DNA from: Anisakis pegreffii
Taxonomy: Eukaryota > Nematoda > Chromadorea > Rhabditida > Anisakidae
Reading direction: 5' to 3'
Length of the DNA: 64,000 bases
Assembly (NCBI GenBank): GCA_035041965.1
Contig: JAPYMA010002544.1
Span: 1-64,000 of the forward strand
The notes under the pieces were generated by a model. That model ran no database searches, was not told the origin of the DNA, and was given only the letters and a program-made list of their open reading frames with translations. Made by a program: the position numbers and the translations under genes. This document shows positions 40,296 to 53,702 of the stretch, piece after piece (position 1 is the first letter of the stretch; every line of letters begins with the position of its first letter).

Positions 40296-41340
40296 GCGAT
40301 TGTTTAAGATTTTTGATTGCTTGATGGATGAATTTTTGGAAATTTTTGCTGAATATTCTCTCGAATTATTGTTGCTCTGAACGTAATCGATCTCAAATTC
40401 TTATTATTATACATACACACGCACATATATGGACAACATCTATATATGCGTAAATTTTTCTTCTCTCGATTAAATGTTCCTGGTTTTGTGTTTTCCAATT
40501 GAAATTTTTGTTTTAACGAAAACTTCTTAATTGATGTCTTATCAGTTCAAGTTTATCTTATCATGAAGTCAGTTTGTTTACTCGGTGATTAATCTCCTCG
40601 TGTAATCAGTTTTATGCTCTTTTTAAAAGTTCATTTGTTATTTTCAGTACTTAATTTTGCCACACACACACCAATTTCAGTAAATTTTTTGAAGTGTAGA
40701 AATTATTTAAGATATTTATTAAGATATTATTTATTTATGATATTATCGTATAATCAATCAAATGATTGAGCTTATTCTGCAAAATAAGAGTAATCATTTG
40801 ATGCTGCTCCAATATTGAATGTCTTTATTGTGATAAATCCGTGATGAACTGAAGCTTAATTGTGAAATAATGAACTGAATGTTTGAATCAGTCATTTCGT
40901 CTTAAGTTTCTTCGAATATCTTTCAAATGCTCCGAATTATTGAAATCCGCGTGATGCTTTTTATTTGCTACAATGATATGACAATTTTTAACTTTTTTAT
41001 GTTCAAGTTTGCTCATAATGTCGATTTGTTTCATTCATTTTTGCGTTGTTCTTGTGATCAGCATTTTCTGACGGAAGATTTCAGAGATTATTGATTGCAC
41101 ATTAGACTGATGTTATCTGATGATCGTGTTTCGTTGTATTAATCCCTTCCAGTTGCTTTACAATATTTGATAAGTGATTGATTTGTTAACGATTCTTTAT
41201 TCGCTTCTATATTTATTGTTTTAGTTCATTTACTTATTATTATTATTATTCGATCATTTAGTTTATATAACATTATTCTCATCAGTACTACTGTTATCCA
41301 TTTATCTATTTAGTTGATCCGTCATTATTTGTTGTATTTG
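40296..41340. other. 3' flank of NTE, nothing further recognised
   Basis: AT-rich sequence after the NTE stop codon. It presumably contains the 3' untranslated region. No clean AATAAA lies close to the stop; the nearest exact one is near 41755. No coding exon was found on either strand. Confidence 0.4.
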
Positions 41341-41600
41341 ATTCATGCCCATAGCCACAGAAACCGACTGTTGATCCTTCTGAGATTCAAGCCAGCCATC
41401 AAACTTCCATAAAATCAGGATTTGTTAAGTGGAATACTCCAGCTGACCCTTGAACGACACAAATAGCCCTTTGCGGCTTTTTTGTTCATGCTCCCTTCGG
41501 AAGTTGCAGCTGGAACATGGGTAAAAGGCTGACATCAAGCTATAGGTGTGTCAAGGTGCTTGGCCAGCTTTTTGAAGTGTCGTCAACTAGTTGAAAAGGT
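41341..41600. other. Composition-anomalous patch between NTE and SPT6
   Basis: This 260-bp patch has near 45% G+C by eye and lacks the A/T runs of its surroundings. It contains loosely complementary parts, with AACGACAC near 41453 and GTGTCGT near 41577 among GCCAGC/GCTGG motifs. A structured RNA or transposon remnant is possible. No specific family is recognisable. Confidence 0.25.
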
Positions 41601-41620
41601 TATGTCTTAGTAATTGGTCA

Positions 41621-42124
41621 TTCTGCAAATTACGGGTCTTATTCATAGTTGTTTGCACAGATTATTTATTGAATAGTTCGATTATTAAACGTGTTGAAAG
41701 TTTTAATGTAATTCATCTAATATATTCATTCTTGTTGTTGCGTTTCGTTGATGCAATAAATATCTTTCCAACTCGTTCATCTCTCCATATGCACTCGCTT
41801 TGTTTCTGTACATATGTGAACGGAGATCGCACCCACTTACTAACTTTTCGACATCATACGAGGAATTAAGTGCGACGATTTGCGGTTTATTCAAGCCAAC
41901 TGTTCAATAACAACTCCAAATTATCATGTTGTTCTACAAGATTTTTTGATAAGTTCTGTTCGAATTCTGCAAATTACGGGCCTTATTCATAGTTGTTTGC
42001 ACAGGTTATTGGTAATTATACGAAGAATTAAGTGCGAGGAATTGCGATTTATTCAAGCCAACTGTTAAATAACAATTCCAAATCAACATGTTATTCTATA
42101 CGATTTTTTGATAAATTCTGTTCG
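41621..42124 (+). repeat. Direct repeat of about 160 bp, the first copy split by an insert
   Basis: Copy 2 (41965-42124) reads TTCTGCAAATTACGGG... through ATTAAGTGCGAGGAATTGCG to GATAAATTCTGTTCG. Copy 1 (41621-41962) has the same left part (41621-41668) and right part (about 41857-41962) at roughly 90% identity. About 185 bp separate them in copy 1, where copy 2 has only a short TGGTAATTA join. The copies abut within 3 bp, so this is a tandem duplication followed by an insertion in one copy or a deletion in the other. Confidence 0.85.
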
Positions 42125-43444
42125 CGTATGCATGTGAAGAACCATTTATGCTTGTAAGAACCAACCAACAATAACAACATTCAAATGATGAAATTAGTTA
42201 TTGCCATCACAAACACTGAACTCTTTATAAAATGCAAAGAAACATATGATAGCTATTCGTTTGCATTCAGTAACAACGCAAATTGTAATCGCATAAGAAC
42301 GTTGAGCTTCATTCATTCGTCCACATTCATCCCATAACGCTGACACTAACTGATCTCGAAGTGACCCTCAAAATTGCTTCTGATGAATTTAGCATCTCTT
42401 AGTCGAATCCACAAATCAGGCAAGCCTTATTCCTTTTATGGACAACCAAGTGAACTTAATTCCAAATTCCAATTTATCGCATCAACTTCATACAAAGGTG
42501 AAAACAATCTGTGATTCGTCGTGTTAAAGGAATTAGAGAAATTGATTCCTTTTTTTGAAATTTTTACTGGATTTCAAATACGAACAGAGATGCGATAGTT
42601 CAGCGTTTAATATATAGTTAATGAGACGCACCAGAATAATAACAATAAACTTAATGAGAACAACGAAAACAATGACAATAATAACAGTGAAACAACGCGA
42701 GGATGAATCAAGACAACAATAATAATATTCGGTATCAACAAATCAGCAAATAACCATCATAAGTACAAATGTCACACAAACAAACCGCTATTATAACAAC
42801 AAACAACTCACAACAAAAGACAAAAATATCAATTCATTTTGGTTCAAAACACAAATTTATCATATTGATTCAATACTGAAAACAATTTCACTGATTGACT
42901 GAACCACTTCCGAAACGGACTCAAATTCAGTCTGATGCACGCAACACGAAAGATTCTTTCTCGACACAAGAACATAGCCATGTGGTCAGCCAAGTGGCCA
43001 TTGCCCGCATAGTACATAACAACTTACCCGATAATTTCCGAAAACAACACACACAACACTCGATGATATTCGTTCAGCATTCATTTCAAAGAAATAACTT
43101 CAAATATTATTACAAATAAGCAATCATCTTGAAAATTGAACGCAATTTCAGAAGAAAGCCCAAACAAATTGAGTCTAGTCAATTTATGTCACCACTTCAG
43201 AATCCGTCATGAAAGCGACATTCTCAAAATTAATAACCAAAATGATTTTATTAGTGGTCATACTCATCAAGACAATAATTTCTCTGACAGTAAATGTTAC
43301 TAATTCAAAAAGTGAACAATTCGAATGATTCACAAATCAACAGTATATCTGTACACAAATAAACTTCGTCTACGAGATAGAAAAAATAATTTAAGCGATC
43401 CGCTGCTTCATTATCATCAGTAGAAATGCAATGAAGATTCAAAT
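42125..43444. other. Non-coding spacer with A/C-rich microrepeats
   Basis: From about 42600 to 42840 the plus strand is rich in AACAA/AATAA motifs (ACAACAATAATAATA and similar). Otherwise no gene or known repeat is visible. It should contain the SPT6 3' untranslated region, read on the minus strand. Confidence 0.4.
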
Positions 43445-43473
43445 TCACCGTTGGTGCCTTGAATCATCGTACA
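43445..43473 (-). CDS. Candidate alternative last exon of SPT6
   Basis: On the minus strand a clean acceptor (TTATTTTCAG) at 43474 is followed by nine codons, VYDDSRHQR, and TGA. A donor-like GGCG|GTTAGA at 43576 just before the in-frame stop of the preceding exon would splice to it in phase. The protein would then end PPPG-VYDDSRHQR instead of PPPGG. The evidence is only splice signals and phase. Confidence 0.3.
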
Positions 43474-43569
43474 CTGAAAATAAGTCACCACATCAAATAA
43501 GTCACATTGAAAACAGAATTGACAAATAGAATTAAATGATTGGATACAAACAAACTTAAATGAAAGGAT

Positions 43570-46500
43570 CTAACCGCCTGGCGGAGGTTCCCGATAGTGC
43601 TCCTTGAACCACGCGAGCATCGACAAAAGGCTGGGAAAAATTTGCTGTCTGAATCGAAACCCTTCCGGAGTCACCGTAAAATATTCGTGTCTCGCTTTCG
43701 CGACAGGCATATAAGACAGCACGAATTTACCGGGGTAGTCTTGTGAAGGAGTCATTGTGTATCTACAATACACGATTGTGAGTAATGTCCACGATCAAAC
43801 GAGAATAAATTTTACGATACGAAATCCATTACTGTGCAATCAAGATTTGAAGCAACTTCTTGCCACTTTGATGGATAATTCCCATAATTTCAATATGTTG
43901 ACGCTCAGTCACGCACTGCGTCCGCTATTATTTGATTTTGTCATTTAAAAACTAAACTGAGCTCAATGAATAATTCAAATCACGCTTACGGTATACGTGT
44001 ATGATCCCGCTTCCTTTCATCAGTTAAATGTGCTACAATTGCTTCACGATCTTCTGCTTTCACACCGTCCAAGAAATATTTATGCGATAAAACGTCGCGT
44101 GCAAAACCGGCCATTGGCTGAACGTGACGTGCGAGGATCTCATCCAGATCTTCAAATTCCTGAAACAATTATCATTATATCGCTATCCTTTCATCGAGCT
44201 TCCCAATAGTGAGAACAAACAAAACAAATTTCCGAACATGCTTTTGTTCATTACTTCAAGAAACAATGAATGTAAAATAGAAATTTTGAATGACATTCAC
44301 TAAAACAAAACGTACGTCACTGCCAATGAGTAGTGTTTTGCCGAGACTGAATTGATGCAATTTGCCTTCTTCTTTCACGTCGATATGTTGATAGATCCCT
44401 TCAGCCACTTTCCATGTAACCGTTAAATGCGAAACTGATTTTGAGCTTGGTCTTATTATTGCTTCACCCTACAAAGGCATTATTCATCTGCTGCTCACTT
44501 AAACCAATTCAAAATGATAACAATTTAAAAACCTGAAGAGTAATGATGATACAAATTGCTGCTTACCTGTTCGAATTTTTGTAACATCCTTTCAGCATCT
44601 CTGTAGGTGACATTGTGGAATGATGGATGTGATATAACTCTCTTCACAAAATTCGTCTGAACTTTCTTCTGCTCTTTAATCTTCCGTTCTGCTTCGTCGT
44701 CCTCCTACAAATTCGTAAACTCATCACAAAATCTATCACACCATAAATCTAGTCAAACTGAACGTAATTCTTTCAAACATGATCGCATCAATCAATCTTC
44801 CATCAGCTTCAAATATAAAAATGTGAATATACGTACTGAAAACATCCACACGTTTAGAATAAATCGAACTCGATACAAAAATTAATCTATCAACTGAAAA
44901 CTTGCCAAAGCTTTCTGACTGTCGAAATAATCGTCTAATTTATTGTTTTGAGGATTCAAACCCCTCAGATCTGATGTACGACACGAACACGTTGCTGAGA
45001 ATCTTTCGGGATCCAAATCCAAAATACGGCAGTATACCGGTTGATTTCGCTGCAAATTCAACCTTACCAGACGAGTTCTCTCGACAAAATTTTCCGAAAC
45101 AAATGCAGTGAAAAAAATTGACAGTGTGATTCAACGCTGAAAAAAATCGGCTGAATGAAATTCATCATCGAAATGTACGACAAACTTATCTTTCATGAAC
45201 ACAAAGTAAACTCACTTGCATTCTTTCAGATGGATCTACGAAAGAATCCGGTCGATCCGAGATGTACTTATTCGGAACAAATCCGGTGATTCCGTTGTCG
45301 AAACGGACCTTCACTCCAACCGGCTGGCCTGGGCATGAGTCAATATGTTGCCAAACCTACAACCGTCATTGCATAATATCTTCCGAAATTTACTCTTTTC
45401 AACTCGAAAACACATTACATATTATCAACTGCAAACAATATCCTAATAAAGTCAAAACGCACCGAAATGCATTCATCTTTATCAATTTTTACGCTCACTA
45501 TCAACAAATGTTAATAACGCAAACAGCAACTATATTAATGATAAAAATCCATCCCTTACCTCATTCGTATTACTAAAATCAGGTTTATAACAATACTGAC
45601 ACTTCCACTGCCCGGTTCGTTCATCACGAATCGGAAGCATTCGTTCACGCTCTTCCGGATCACGTGGTTTACGATAAACTGTATGCAGAACGCGCGCTAA
45701 CATTAGTTTTCCTGAAAGACATGCATTTGTAAAAACACCATCATATGCTCTCCATAACATTCTAAAATTTATCGTTCCAAGTTCAAAAAATGCAAAAAAT
45801 CTATATGCAAAAAGTTACATGAAACTTACTTACAATTAAGTACTACATTAAAACATAAAATCATTTTCACAGAAAACATTGTTCATTAGTCCTCAATTAT
45901 GACTGCACAGAAAACTGAATGGCATTTCGAAAGAAAACCGACAACAACTATCCAACAATGATGTACATTCAAAAGACTAAAAGCAGTTGGAATGAACAAT
46001 GTCTAATCGTGATATCAAAATGAAATAACCAATTGATGCCGGTGTTTCCTTGGTGAGCATTGTGAAGATGCGTTCACGTGATGGACTTTCGTATGGGATG
46101 CGCAAATCTTTGTAGCGATGATTCAGTTCAGCACGAATATCGTACAGAGTTATACTTTTATTCCCGAAACCCTGTCGAGCCAATTCATCCGCAAATGCAT
46201 CCAAATCCAGATCCTTAAAGCAAATCAATCGTTAACCCAATCTCATTTTACTTATATGCGGATGGATATTACTGATATGATATTGATAGGTGCACGGCCT
46301 TTGCATAGGCGACGTATAATCTACGAAAGTTTAAAATGATAGCGAAATATTCGAATATTCCAATTACACACTCAGATCATGAAGCATGCTGAACTCATAT
46401 GAGATACAAAATTTCGGTCTGCAAACTGAAATCAACTGCTAAAAACGATTCATCCTGCGTGGTATACCTTCAGTTTGTCTGGATTCTGAAGGATCTCTTC

Positions 46501-49500
46501 AAGAGCACTTGTCGGATCGGCTGTATCGTCTATTTCGAGTGCATCAACGGCCATCTTCCGTGCCCATTCGTAAGTTTCTGGATGAACTCGCGATCCATCG
46601 AGTACCTTAAAGGTGCAATCTTACTAATACGTAACGGATTGCAGGTAGTCAGTTTCTATACGCAGGTTTCCTCGAAAAATCTGTTAGCCTTTTAAACGAT
46701 AAACTGAAATCATATATAAAAAGAACGCAATAAGAATCGATTAACCTCAACGTAAGCATCAGTTCTTTCAGAGACTTTCGCCGTATCCAACTTGATGAAT
46801 CCTGCACAGTTCATAAACACCTGCGTTGAATTTCAATCCATTATGAGGGAACATATAAACTGATGAAATGAACAATAAAAATTCGTAACAATTGAAAATG
46901 GGAAACAGCATTCAAATAAAAATAGAAACACGAATACGTGCACTCACCTTTGGTCCCATATGACATAAAGTGACCAATTTGGTTCGACTTTCGAGCAGAT
47001 TGTCGTTTTGCTTCAATATTTTCAACAAATTGGCCGCTTTACGCGGTCCCAAACCACAAACAAATTGCAGCATGTTCGAACTGTACGGGAATTCCAGGCA
47101 TCGATGCACATCAACACCCACTTCGTTTACACGATTGATGAATTCAAGCGACAACGCATTCAGCAAATCATCCTAAAATTAACTCGAATTCAAAGAATTT
47201 AAGCAATTCCACGGCTACTCCAGAAAAACTAACTCAAACAGAGGTGTATCAGGCGATAACAAAACAAAAAAAATGCTGAAGGACAAAACAATGACAAATA
47301 CGCAATGCTTACTTTGTTAATTTCAGACTGAAGTGGATGATAAGAAATACAGAGCACGTCCTGTTCAATATTAGACAAATGGCAATATTCAACCAATGGG
47401 TCCAGCAGTGACCTTCCTAACGAAACGGCCTGTTTCAGCAGCAACGGATAATCGGGAAATTCAAGCTGAAATTTTGAACAAAAACTTTTATTAGCAATCA
47501 TAAGATCACTATTCAAAGTCCCTCATCAATTAGAAACATTCACTAGTTATTCAATTCTGCTTCTAAATGGTTCATTTTCCTCAACTAAATGATAATCCTC
47601 TCCAAATTTCCATCAAAAACGACCGAGAGTATCACTGATGAATGAATGATGCTTGATAACATTATAACTTACAATAGCCTGTTTACTATGCATATAAACT
47701 TTGGCCGCTTCGTTGTCAACGATTTCCACCGGTGTAATCGTTGTGCCGTTACTTTCAGCCAGCTGCCTCAGAATCACTTCAATATCTCGTTTCAAATAGA
47801 ACGCATCCAAACTTTCACCACATATTGCCAGGACATGTGGACGACGCTTATCGATAAAGTTACTCAAACTTTCCATATCCCTACGCTGCAATCAAAAACA
47901 CTCTGAATGAAACGTATTCATTTCGAGTGTACACCACACGAAAACACAAATCGCGGATGATTCCATAACTGTGCGAAGAGTTACAATGGTACTTTTTCTA
48001 TCAATGTCACGAACGCAAAGAACAAAGAATGTAAATCCTTGTGGTGGATCCGATGAAAAATAAAGAGTAAAATGCAGAATACAACAAATTTCTTTTATTA
48101 AGCAAATAAACGAACAATTTCAAGTATTGTTACCTTCAAATCAGCTTCGCCAGGTTTCATTGAATTGCTATTTTTCATGATATGTACAAGTCGGAGATGA
48201 TCAACAACCTGCCCTTCTTGATCAATCAATGCGCAGAACGAGGCTTGTTCTCTGCAAACAAGAAACTGGTCATAATGGCAACGAACATTACGATTCACTT
48301 CATTAATGAACCTATTTTACTAAATCGTTTCAAAAAGAATGAACAATTCGCTGACCGAAAAGAGTGTCTAATCGATGGATATATAGGGCAAATGCTCACC
48401 TTTCTTCCGGGTAACACAAACTCAGTATTCGTATTCCTGATCCGTAGTCATCGTTATGGTAATCATCTTCATAGTCTTGATCAACGTGATAAGTTGCTGT
48501 CTTGATACGCTCGTACAGATTTTGAGTGCATTGCTGAAAGTTATCCATTGAAAGCTTTCAGTAAATAATTCCTGATTTGCAAAGCTAAAATACCATACAA
48601 TTAGTATTCATGTGAAAACGAATCAAATGACTCGACTTATCAGAGAAAAATAAAAGAACAAGAAGTTTTACATTTCGCTTATATACACCACAAAAATTTG
48701 TTATTGAGCATGAACATATTCAACTTGGAACTGTTTGCATGAATCAGATCGCAACGCCACATTATTTCACAGAAATGATCAAATATCGCACCAACCTTAA
48801 CCACATAATCCCTCGCCTCTTGCATCAGCCTCTCGTGCACTTCACGCTCCAGAATCGGTATCAGAAAATCATTTATGCAAACGGTTACTGCCTCTTCACG
48901 TACCTTATTCCACATTTCAACTACATTCGAGAATTCATCTCTGAAATTAATCATTACAAATTACATTCGATAATTCAAAAACCACCGACAATAAGTTCTG
49001 CAAATGCCAAACGAAAACAACATTCGAAAACTAACTTATGGTATGGTTGCGTTTCCAAGAAATCACTAACAAACGTTCGCTTAATCCGTATATCATCTTC
49101 TGTGTCACAGTGCAATCGTACATTCAATAAACCCGCATTCTTCGCCTCAAAATGAAAACAAATTTTCATGCTTCAAGCACATCCACAACGTAAAATTACC
49201 ACTGCCATGAAAAATATCCGATTTTCACGATACACTAAACAGCGCACATATCAACACTCCTAATAACCAAGTCCCCCACAATGATAAATATTCCCTCATA
49301 CCATTCGATCTAAGGAAAACCATTCAGTAACTGAACGAATTAGTGAGGCAATTAATTACCTGAATGTACCAAAGATATTCATCATGATGTAGCTCCTTGA
49401 TTGGTTTGTCTTTTATATACCTGAAATATGCCCACACCCGATGATAGCATAGTGACTGCAGTATTTAACAGTTTCAGTTGATACCGAATTAAAATAAATT

Positions 49501-52500
49501 CATCGACAACCATAACAAATCACCAACCTCCTACAGTATAGTTTGTGATTTTCGTCGATTTCCTCTCTGCCTTTTTTGGTCGGATTAACACTTATTCGTA
49601 ATCTCAGACGATATCGCATGCGAACCATTTCACGCACTTTTGGCTCACGACTCAGCTGTTTCGCCACTATGTGCACGGCTCCAGCTAGCACCGATTCAGG
49701 CGTCGGAAAACTCCTAACATATATAAGGTCTGTTGTATTCGCTCGATCATCAAAATAAAGCATTTGTATACATAGCTTTTGCGTGGAACAGTAGTAAAAC
49801 ACCTCAAGTTTGAACAGATTTATATATGCTCGCTTTTTGTCAAATGTGCAAATGAAACGAAAAAACAAACTAACTGGCAAACGTATTGCTCGGCCGCTTT
49901 CAACGGTTCTTCCTCATCCTGTATCACATCGTGCCGTTTCCACTCAAGATTCTCGGCAAACTGTTGTGGAGTTAAACCAAAACGTGCCGCCAATGCATCG
50001 ATGCCATTTTGAATGCATAGCTGAGAAACACGTCAAAGTATTCAACAACTATTCTCAAACGCCAAAACCTTCTTGTAATTCTATTTTTCAAACAGTTCAG
50101 TTGCAATAACTGTTCAACAGAACAATTGATAACTAATGAAATCACGAACATAGCGATTGAAAACTCCGCACAAACAATTAACTGCAACTCACCATATACC
50201 TATCAGTTCGAGTTGCGGCTCTGAATCTCGTATCTCTAGCCTCACGTTCTGGGTCATCTTCGTGCATGTTTTGTATCGTCTCCCAATCAATCATTTTCGG
50301 CACCTCAGGTCCATAATACAGTTGAAATTTGGCCGATACATCCATTAAACCCTCAACTGTTTGAACTCCATGAACTCTGCAATGATATAAACGAACGTAA
50401 TTCAACGGTCATCCATTCTGAATCCCATCAATGACCTATCAACAATTCCTCCACATACTTTTTTCTTCTATATTAACACTGGATAAAAAATTAACTATTG
50501 GAAAGAATGTTGTTCTTGTGTGCTGCATGCAATTTGCAAAAAAAAGCGCAACGGAGATTACAGTCAAAAAGCCACAATTATTAATCAAGTGCCGCAATAA
50601 GACCTTCATGTTCGTAGAGTTCAGTTATGACAGACCAAATGTCAACACTCAACAAAAAACGAACTCATTCATGTCTTGCTCGGTGACAACCCTCAACGCT
50701 GGGGTAATATCGTTCTCCATTTGATAATTCAACATTCTCTTCATCAGTTCCAATAAACGTTTCTTTCGCTGTTGCAAATGACACCACTGAAATTTATCAT
50801 TTATTAAATCCGATCAAACAATTCCAAACAAATCGTCAACATTCATTTTCATTTGTGAAAAAATCCACTTTCGATCAGCACTGACGAACAATTTGCAGAA
50901 CTTAACATGCATAAAATTCATATGCGTATCAACTTTTGAATATTATCGTAAATCTCAAATAAATATACCCATATCGATGAACGACTCAGATCTGTTGAAA
51001 ATGGAGAATGAGACTCACCTTCTCATCCCATTGGTAAACCTTCCAAAGATCGTTGATAACAAGACATGATTCAACGTATTCTTTACGATAGAACGCAATG
51101 AACGGTACCTTCAAATGCAAAACAAATGTACGAATTGTAAAACAAAAACGAATTGAGTAATATCGAATAGGAAATAACTGACAATCACAATAATAACCAC
51201 CATCACAATAATGAACTCACCTCAAACAATTGATTACGAATAAAGTTGAGTGCTTCTTTAATCTTCTCAGGTGCCTCTTTCGATATCCTCCGACGCTCGT
51301 CATCACTATGCTCTGCACGTGCCAACAATGTCAAACAGCATTCTTCCTGAAACGAAAGCATAAGTCTGCATTCAACGTAACCAAATCTCATGATACTTCG
51401 CTCAACTTGCGATTATTTCCCTGACAATGAAGTCTTTTCAATCGAATCACATGACATCTTAATTGTATCGATCAACAACAACTGATCAATCAATTACTCA
51501 GCCGATCGCTCAACTCACAAAACTAACCTGTATTGAAAGAGTGGCGTTATCAAACGCGTACTGATAAATCCACTTCGATTCCAATTCCAGTTCGTGTTCG
51601 TCAGCTTCACTGACAGCCACTCTTCTCAGCTGAAATCGTCATAACTCAATCAGAAATGATACTTATAACGATATGAGAAAATCACATCTGTTATCAGTAC
51701 GGTCATTAAATTTATAATCATTAAATTATTTGGACATCGACTTATCACTTCACAGAAAAATTGATGCAGAGAAAAAGAGAACAATGACAAACCTGGAATC
51801 TTTCGGGTTTGTCCTCCAACTGGATTCGTTTATCGCGAGGTGCCAGGAGCTTTTCCTCAAGTTCTGCTGGTTCAATGGTATCCAAAAGAGTGGCTTTCTT
51901 CTCTTTGGTTTTAACACGTCGAACCCGTCCAGTGCCTCCTTCACCTTCATCACGATCCTCCTCTTCCGGATACTCTTCTTCCTCGTCACCTGGCTGCAAG
52001 CAAAAGTCTCTCCAACCCGTCACAACAATTTCTTGAACGTGAATCGATGAATCGCCCACTCACTCACCTCAGCATCTTCATCATAAAACTCCTCGAAGTT
52101 GAAATCATCAACACCGAATATATCTCTTGCTTCATCCATCGCTTGTTCGGGCACATCCGTGACTCGATTGCGACGCTGACGATGTCGTATTTGATGACCA
52201 TCGTCAGTTACAATAAAATCATCTTCTAAAATCATCATCACTTGTAATTTATGAAATTACGACTACTTAGAGATGCTTTTATGATATCCAATTCCAAACG
52301 ATAAAAGCAATAAGGTACTACTATCACTCATAGCATATCACATCCCAATTCCAAAATAATGAATATTTTTTAGAGATTCAAATACATTCTCTGAGAATAT
52401 TCCATCAACGAAGTGAATTCAAGAAAGCTACCTGATCTGCCACTTTCACTGCCCGTTTCGTCACCTCTATCGTATCGATCTCTGCTTCGTTCCGATTCCT

Positions 52501-53661
52501 TTTCATGATGCTCATCTTCATCACCAAATTCATCCTTGAATTAAGTCACTAATCAATGTTTTATTTTGCTTCAGGTGTACATGTACACGGATAATGACCA
52601 TGTGCTGAATGCACTGAAATGGAAGCATGAACGAGAAGAGACAAATGAACCGACCCCAGCAAAGAGGTTATTCTTGATGCGTTCTCGATCGTCTTCCTCT
52701 TCATCACTTTCGATCACGACCCGTCCACCAGACGGTCTTTGTTGAATATCCAAATTATCATTCAACAAATCCAGATCCTCATCATCCAATTCCAAATCGT
52801 CATCTTTCTCGTTATCACTCTTATCATCGTCATCATCCTTTAATGAAACCATTCTCTTTTCCCACTGAATCGTTATTTAACGAAACACTTAAACACACAA
52901 AATTCGAACGTCGTACGAAATCAAAATTTGTTCGTTTCGACGATAACTACACCAATTTCGAAATTTCAAATGTTTCTCTAAATGAGATATTCAAATGTAC
53001 GAAACAGAGAGACGTTTGCAATAAATAAGGATTTCAACAAAAGATACATCATCATTTTCTTGATCCTCCTCGTCAACGTCTTCATCGACCACAAATCCAG
53101 CCATTTCCTTCTTGATCCTTGCCTCGTCATCCTCCACATCCTCATCTTCATCATCGTCATCACTATAAACACATCGATTAAAACAAAATCTGATCCATTA
53201 TCAACCAGTATCGATGTGGTTCCCTTTAAAACGACACTGCTTGGACACTCAAAATTTCTCCCGTCTTTGTGAAATTGTTTCGTGGAAACTGAGCAGAAAT
53301 TCCATCTACTTGAAGGAATTCATGTCGCGATTTTAGCCATGACCACCGAATAGTCTTTACTTAGAGGTAACCTGAGCTAGAGCAGAGTTTTTCTTGAGTA
53401 TTTTAAGGGTTGGAGTGAAGAAATGCGTGTTTTTATATCCAATTGCGAACAAGTGAATATGCAAATGCAAGGTGAATTCAAACTGAAAATGAACCTCGCT
53501 AGACGTTTCTTCTTTTTGGCTTTGGCCTTCTTCTGTTTACGAGCTCGTTTCGCTTTTGGTTGCATATCAAGATCGTCATCGTCGTCAGCTGAGTGTTCCT
53601 CTGGGGTGCTTTCACCAGAATGTTCGGATTCTTCGGCCTGATTATCGATAAATTCGGACAT
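43570..53661 (-). CDS. emb-5: Transcription elongation factor and histone chaperone SPT6
   Basis: Binds histones and the phosphorylated RNA polymerase II linker during elongation (family knowledge). Exons, 5' to 3': 53661-53495, 53162-53048, 52837-52655, 52534-52432, 52225-52068, 51993-51793, 51629-51528, 51346-51221, 51108-51019, 50786-50665, 50376-50193, 50020-49875, 49713-49528, 49420-49360, 49145-49036, 48940-48796, 48533-48400, 48251-48134, 47885-47673, 47465-47313, 47172-46948, 46820-46746, 46605-46468, 46213-46030, 45711-45560, 45356-45216, 45049-44902, 44688-44567, 44468-44316, 44159-43990, 43762-43570; about 1505 residues. The start [13 protein letters not shown] matches the family. 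Order: acidic N-terminus to about 270; Tex-like core; YqgF-like domain (about 760-940); helix-hairpin-helix ([18 protein letters not shown], about 950-1060); S1 (about 1200-1290); tandem SH2 (about 1320-1500, IIRPSS then [10 protein letters not shown]). The exon starting at 44688 is uncertain: a better acceptor at 44704 does not keep frame. The Ser/Thr/Pro tail of vertebrate SPT6 is absent. Confidence 0.95.
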
Positions 53662-53690
53662 TTTCCAATGATCTTCCTCTGCTCTACCTT

Positions 53691-53702
53691 ATTTATAAAA
53701 GT
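53691..53702 (-). promoter_or_regulatory. TATA-like element upstream of SPT6
   Basis: Minus-strand CTTTTATAAATA lies 30-41 bp upstream of the SPT6 start codon. If it acts as a TATA box, the 5' leader would be almost absent. Alternatively the transcript starts further up and this is only AT-rich sequence. No trans-splice acceptor of the TTTCAG kind is visible next to the ATG. Confidence 0.2.

Noticed and set aside
41341..41600. snRNA, spliced-leader RNA or tRNA gene
   Set aside because: No spliced-leader core, no cloverleaf and no recognisable promoter boxes; only the composition is odd.
52978..53172. Met/Lys/Arg-rich minus-strand frame at the SPT6 5' end
   Set aside because: A shifted reading of the acidic exon 53048-53162, whose correct frame ([16 protein letters not shown]) fits SPT6 and closes phase.
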